64,000 bases of DNA. Origin: Rhinopomastus cyanomelas (lineage: Eukaryota > Chordata > Aves > Bucerotiformes > Rhinopomastidae). The notes under the pieces were generated by a model. The model saw only the letters and a list, made by a program, of their open reading frames with translations, was not told the origin of the DNA and searched no databases. A program made the position numbers and the translations under genes. Positions within the stretch are counted from its first letter, which is position 1. The number at the start of each line of letters is the position of its first letter. Positions 61,124 through 64,000 of this stretch are shown in pieces. Location: positions 1,371,383-1,435,382 of the forward strand of contig VXBP01002784.1 in the NCBI GenBank assembly GCA_013400115.1, read 5' to 3'.

Positions 61124-61305
61124 TGCATGACACTGGTAGGAATCTGTTGGTGTTAGAGAAAGGTGCTGAAGGTATAAAAAGTTGACACTGATTCTACTGC
61201 TTAGAAATATGAGCTAATTAATTTTCTTTGTGTGCCTGGCGTCGTTGCCATGCTGTTGGATTTTTCTTGGTCTTCTATAGATTGTCATTTGAGGTTGAAA
61301 TAAAT

Positions 61306-61347
61306 GAGTAACTGAGTTACTCACTCATCTCACTCCTGAGTGAGATG
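61306..61347. repeat. Two adjacent perfect palindromes
   Basis: GAGTAACTGAGTTACTC (61306-61322; 7-bp arms, 3-nt centre) is followed after 3 bases by a second palindrome at 61326-61347 with perfect 10-bp arms CATCTCACTC and GAGTGAGATG around CT. The words ACTCA/TGAGT recur throughout. Confidence 0.85.
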
Positions 61348-63075
61348 GCCCTTGGTGCACTGCAGAGCGACAGTGGATCTCCAAGTATGGGCCACATGCA
61401 GAATTTGCATGAGGTCGGTGTAGGAGCTGTTTGGAGGCTGCCACGGTGACCACTTGACAACTTAGCATTGAACGTTGGAGATTTGTGAGGAAGGGTCTCA
61501 ATCCCAAGAAGACAGCTGAGTTTGCATGAGTCAAATGCCTCAGTTCCCTCATTTAAATCTGCCCCAAAATGGTCAATTATTCTAGAACGAGAAGGTTCAG
61601 ACATTAAATTTTTACCAGATAGAATTCCAGGGTAAAAGTGACGACGCTGCTGGTGTGTTACTTAGTCAGTCTGGTAAATAAGTAGAGCATGATATTCTTG
61701 GAGAAAGTGGAATGTCTCTGAAACACAGTTAAGGAGAAATGTTATGTGAGTGATTCAGTTCTTCTCGCTGTCACAGGGCTGAGATTATGGGTGTCCCATC
61801 TTGTCATTTCATCTCATGTTATTTATTAGAAGGTTTGGGTTTATTAAGCCTATCTGCTTATTTTTGCCTTTTAAGATATCCTTCTTTGATCTTGAGGGCT
61901 TATTTGTTTTATTATGTGATTAGTGTTATTATTTACAGGTATGTGGGTAAGGAAGGATTTGGGGCTGTAGCAAACCCCAAGCCTTTTAGCATATGAAATG
62001 TCAGTGTTTTCGTCTTGTTTTGTCACTTTTTACACCACATACTGATGGTGTGATTGTGGTTTCTTCAAGTACATCTGGGGTTCCCCACAGCCCCTCTTTT
62101 CAGAGGGGCTCTGAATCTAATTTGCTCTCCCTTTTCTGGTATGACCAAGCACAAACTCTCAGTGAGAGGTGTAAGCTGCTATGCCATCTGTATGTTAAAC
62201 AATCACATCTCACCTCAAAATCCAGCGTTAGCCACGCGTGTGCTCTGCATTGGCACTTGTGTGAGCTCGTGGGTGCCACGACTCGGAGCACAAGTGGCTT
62301 CTCCTTTTCTGCCTGCAGTGAGAGGGGCAAACGAGGAGCAGGGGTTGAGGAAGGGCTAAACAGCTACCTAATTCTCTCAACCCTTTTAATTTTTGGATGC
62401 CTTCAGAGAGCAGCTAATGCATATTCCACCTGAAAATGGTGTTGATGTCTGTTGCATGATGTTAAAAAAAAGCATAATTAAAAGTCATGGAGTGTTTCAT
62501 GTCCTGATTGAAATGAGGGTCATATCAGACCTATCAGATAATTCTGTGGTTAAAGCTGTTGGAAAATGAAGTGGCCTGTTAAGATGCTAATTTTCTTATC
62601 CAACATCTAATGTCCAAACAACATTTTACAGGAAAACAGTAAATCCTAGAGGCATCTGGTGGATGACAGCCACTAGTGAATCTCCAGTGGATTTTTGGGG
62701 AGCAGTGCAGCTTTGCTCTTCTGCTGCCTTGTTCTTGTTGCCTCGTGGGGTCAGTGGAGATGAGTGAGAGCAGCAAGGGGTCTATAGGGTCAAACGTTTA
62801 TCAGAAGCTGTTGTGCAAAAGGAAAAGAAGTTTTGTAGGAAAAGTGACTTGTAAAGGCTAAAATGCAAAACAAAAAGGCAAAAATGAGCTTGCAGTGTGG
62901 TTGGCCATGGTTTTGTTCCCTTCCCAAAAGGGTAATGTGAGCATGATTGATTAAAAGGGCTGGATTCTTTCATTAGCTGGGCCAGACATAAAAAGTGATA
63001 AAGAACGTTAAAGCAAGATACAGCTGCATGACACATCCCCAATTTTTAAATCTTTCTTTACCCCTCTCTCACCAG

Positions 63076-63198
63076 ACTGTTGATGAGAGCAGAAGAACAG
63101 AGGTGGCTCCATCCTGTCTCAACACCAGACACTGCCGTGGAGTTGTACGTGGTGCAGATGGCATCCCGGTGTGGAGAAGCAGACAGTGCTCCTGAAAA
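63076..63198 (+). other. Candidate exon, 123 bp, plus strand
   Basis: A strong acceptor (a long pyrimidine stretch ending CCCCTCTCTCACCAG) precedes ACTGTTGATG. A strong donor (CCTGAAAA|GTGAGTG) follows 123 bp later. One frame is open throughout (LLMRAEEQRWLHPVSTPDTA, then VELYVVQMASRCGEADSAPE), entering after one base and leaving with two, so the exon would keep frame. It includes an ATG and could be a first coding, 5'UTR or lncRNA exon. The peptide is unrecognised and no partner exon is evident. This is the best single splice-bounded interval seen on the plus strand. Confidence 0.28.
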
Positions 63199-63856
63199 GT
63201 GAGTGTGCACACTGTTGCATTTCTTTACAAAAACAACAGAAATAACACCCATGTCTTTCTTAACTGTAATTTTCATGAAGTTCCTTCCTAAATGCTTTTT
63301 TGGGAGAGACAAATACCTGCTTTGTGACTCGTGATAGCCATTCAAGGTCTGTGCTTCCTTCTCTCTCTGCAGTTCTACCCCTTTGTCCTTTCTTACACTG
63401 ACTGAAGCATTGTGGGGTTTTTTTTATAAGTCCTGATAAATCTTTCATAATAGATTTTGGGGTCTGCAGCTTAATGATATCTAATCCTTCCTAAGGTTTA
63501 TTGACAGATGCACTTGACCTGGGGTTCAGAACATAAAACATTTGATAGAATTTGTTGCAGAATCAGGGAATGTTGTGAAAGTTGCTATTTTTGGTTTCTG
63601 TTTTGCTGTGCCTAGAAACTGCAGATTTTAAAGAATAACATGACAAATAATGTTTTCTTCAGCGTCCAAAATATGATGAGTGTGTGTGTTTCATGAACTT
63701 TGGTTTCTGGGCAACCTGATTTGTACTTGTCCTGACCAGAAGGCACCAAGCCCTGCAAGTTTTGGGCTTTAAGAATTCTAGACTTTCTTACACAAACCCC
63801 ACTTCTCTGTGAAGGTGGGAATTTGAGCTTGTAGTAATCAGTTTGCTTTTCATAAT

Positions 63857-63915
63857 ACTTTATTGTAGGGTTCGTGGATCTTATTGATGGACTTTATTGT
63901 AGGGGTCATGGATCC
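63857..63915. repeat. 34-bp imperfect tandem duplication
   Basis: ACTTTATTGTAGGG begins at 63857 and again at 63891, and each copy continues to TGGATC (TTCGTGGATC, GTCATGGATC). The second copy is partial. Confidence 0.85.
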
Positions 63916-64000
63916 CTCCAGCCGTTCTGGAAACACTGCTCTGCACAACTCTCTGCAGTTGTGAAGAGGGCAATTGCTGTAGCTGAGCTGGTGTGGACCT

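Larger units (their letters stand above)
61124..64000. other. Gene-free stretch to the window end
   Basis: It holds twin palindromes at 61306-61347, a candidate exon at 63076-63198 and a 34-bp duplication at 63857. The 146-codon frame at 61993-62433 is not recognisable. Confidence 0.5.

Noticed and set aside
1..64000. CRISPR arrays, operons, phage or bacterial genes
   Set aside because: No regular spaced repeats and no prokaryotic-style gene density; the CR1 repeats mark the sequence as avian nuclear DNA.

Overview
This window looks like bird nuclear DNA with no gene I can call with confidence. The main evidence is the interspersed repeats. Sixteen pieces of CR1 non-LTR retrotransposon are recognisable, most ending in the avian-style 3' tail (TCCAATCCCTAATGATTCTATGA and variants). 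There is also one composite SINE with a tRNA-Lys-like head and a CR1-like tail at 13652-13812. tRNA/CR1 SINEs are known from passerines (TguSINE1 and relatives), and SINE expansions are also reported in the hoopoe/scimitarbill lineage. The order is therefore a guess, with passerine slightly favoured. One much older MIR-type SINE (640-850) and one heavily decayed CR1 (321-500) show that ancient amniote repeats survive here.

No open reading frame resembles a cellular protein I can name. All long ORFs are either the remains of CR1 ORF2 or look like chance. The window is best read as a gene desert or a very large intron. A few exon-like stretches with good splice sites and open frames are listed as weak candidates: 1132-1281 and 1540-1586 on the minus strand, and 39992-40068 and 63076-63198 on the plus strand.

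Layout: 0.3-0.9 kb ancient repeats; 1.1-1.6 kb exon-like pair; 4.6, 9.0 and 15.8 kb plus-strand CR1 tails; 6.2-6.35 kb E-box palindromes; 6.6-7.0 and 9.35-10 kb AT-rich blocks that look like conserved regulatory DNA; 10.9 kb internal CR1 reverse-transcriptase scrap; 13.3 kb hairpin; 13.7 kb SINE; 14.2-14.85 kb possible LTR; 18.8-19.36 kb longer CR1; 19.4-26.9 kb with no recognised mobile element but an enhancer-like block and three CpG-dense patches; CR1 copies at 26.9, 29.3, 32.5 and 37 kb; 37.5-46.9 kb with no recognised repeat; older CR1 at 46.9, 49.3, 53.9 and 59.7 kb; 49.4-52.3 kb a cluster of AT-rich enhancer-like blocks around CpG-dense patches at 50.1 and 51.6 kb; 52.9 kb CR1 with a tandemly multiplied tail; 57.7 kb nested inverted repeat; 61.3 kb twin palindromes; 63.1 kb exon-like stretch.

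The many AT-rich, homeodomain-motif-rich, repeat-free blocks fit the flank or intron of a developmental regulator. Conservation cannot be judged from one sequence, so that reading is inference. No bacterial, phage, CRISPR or operon features are present.
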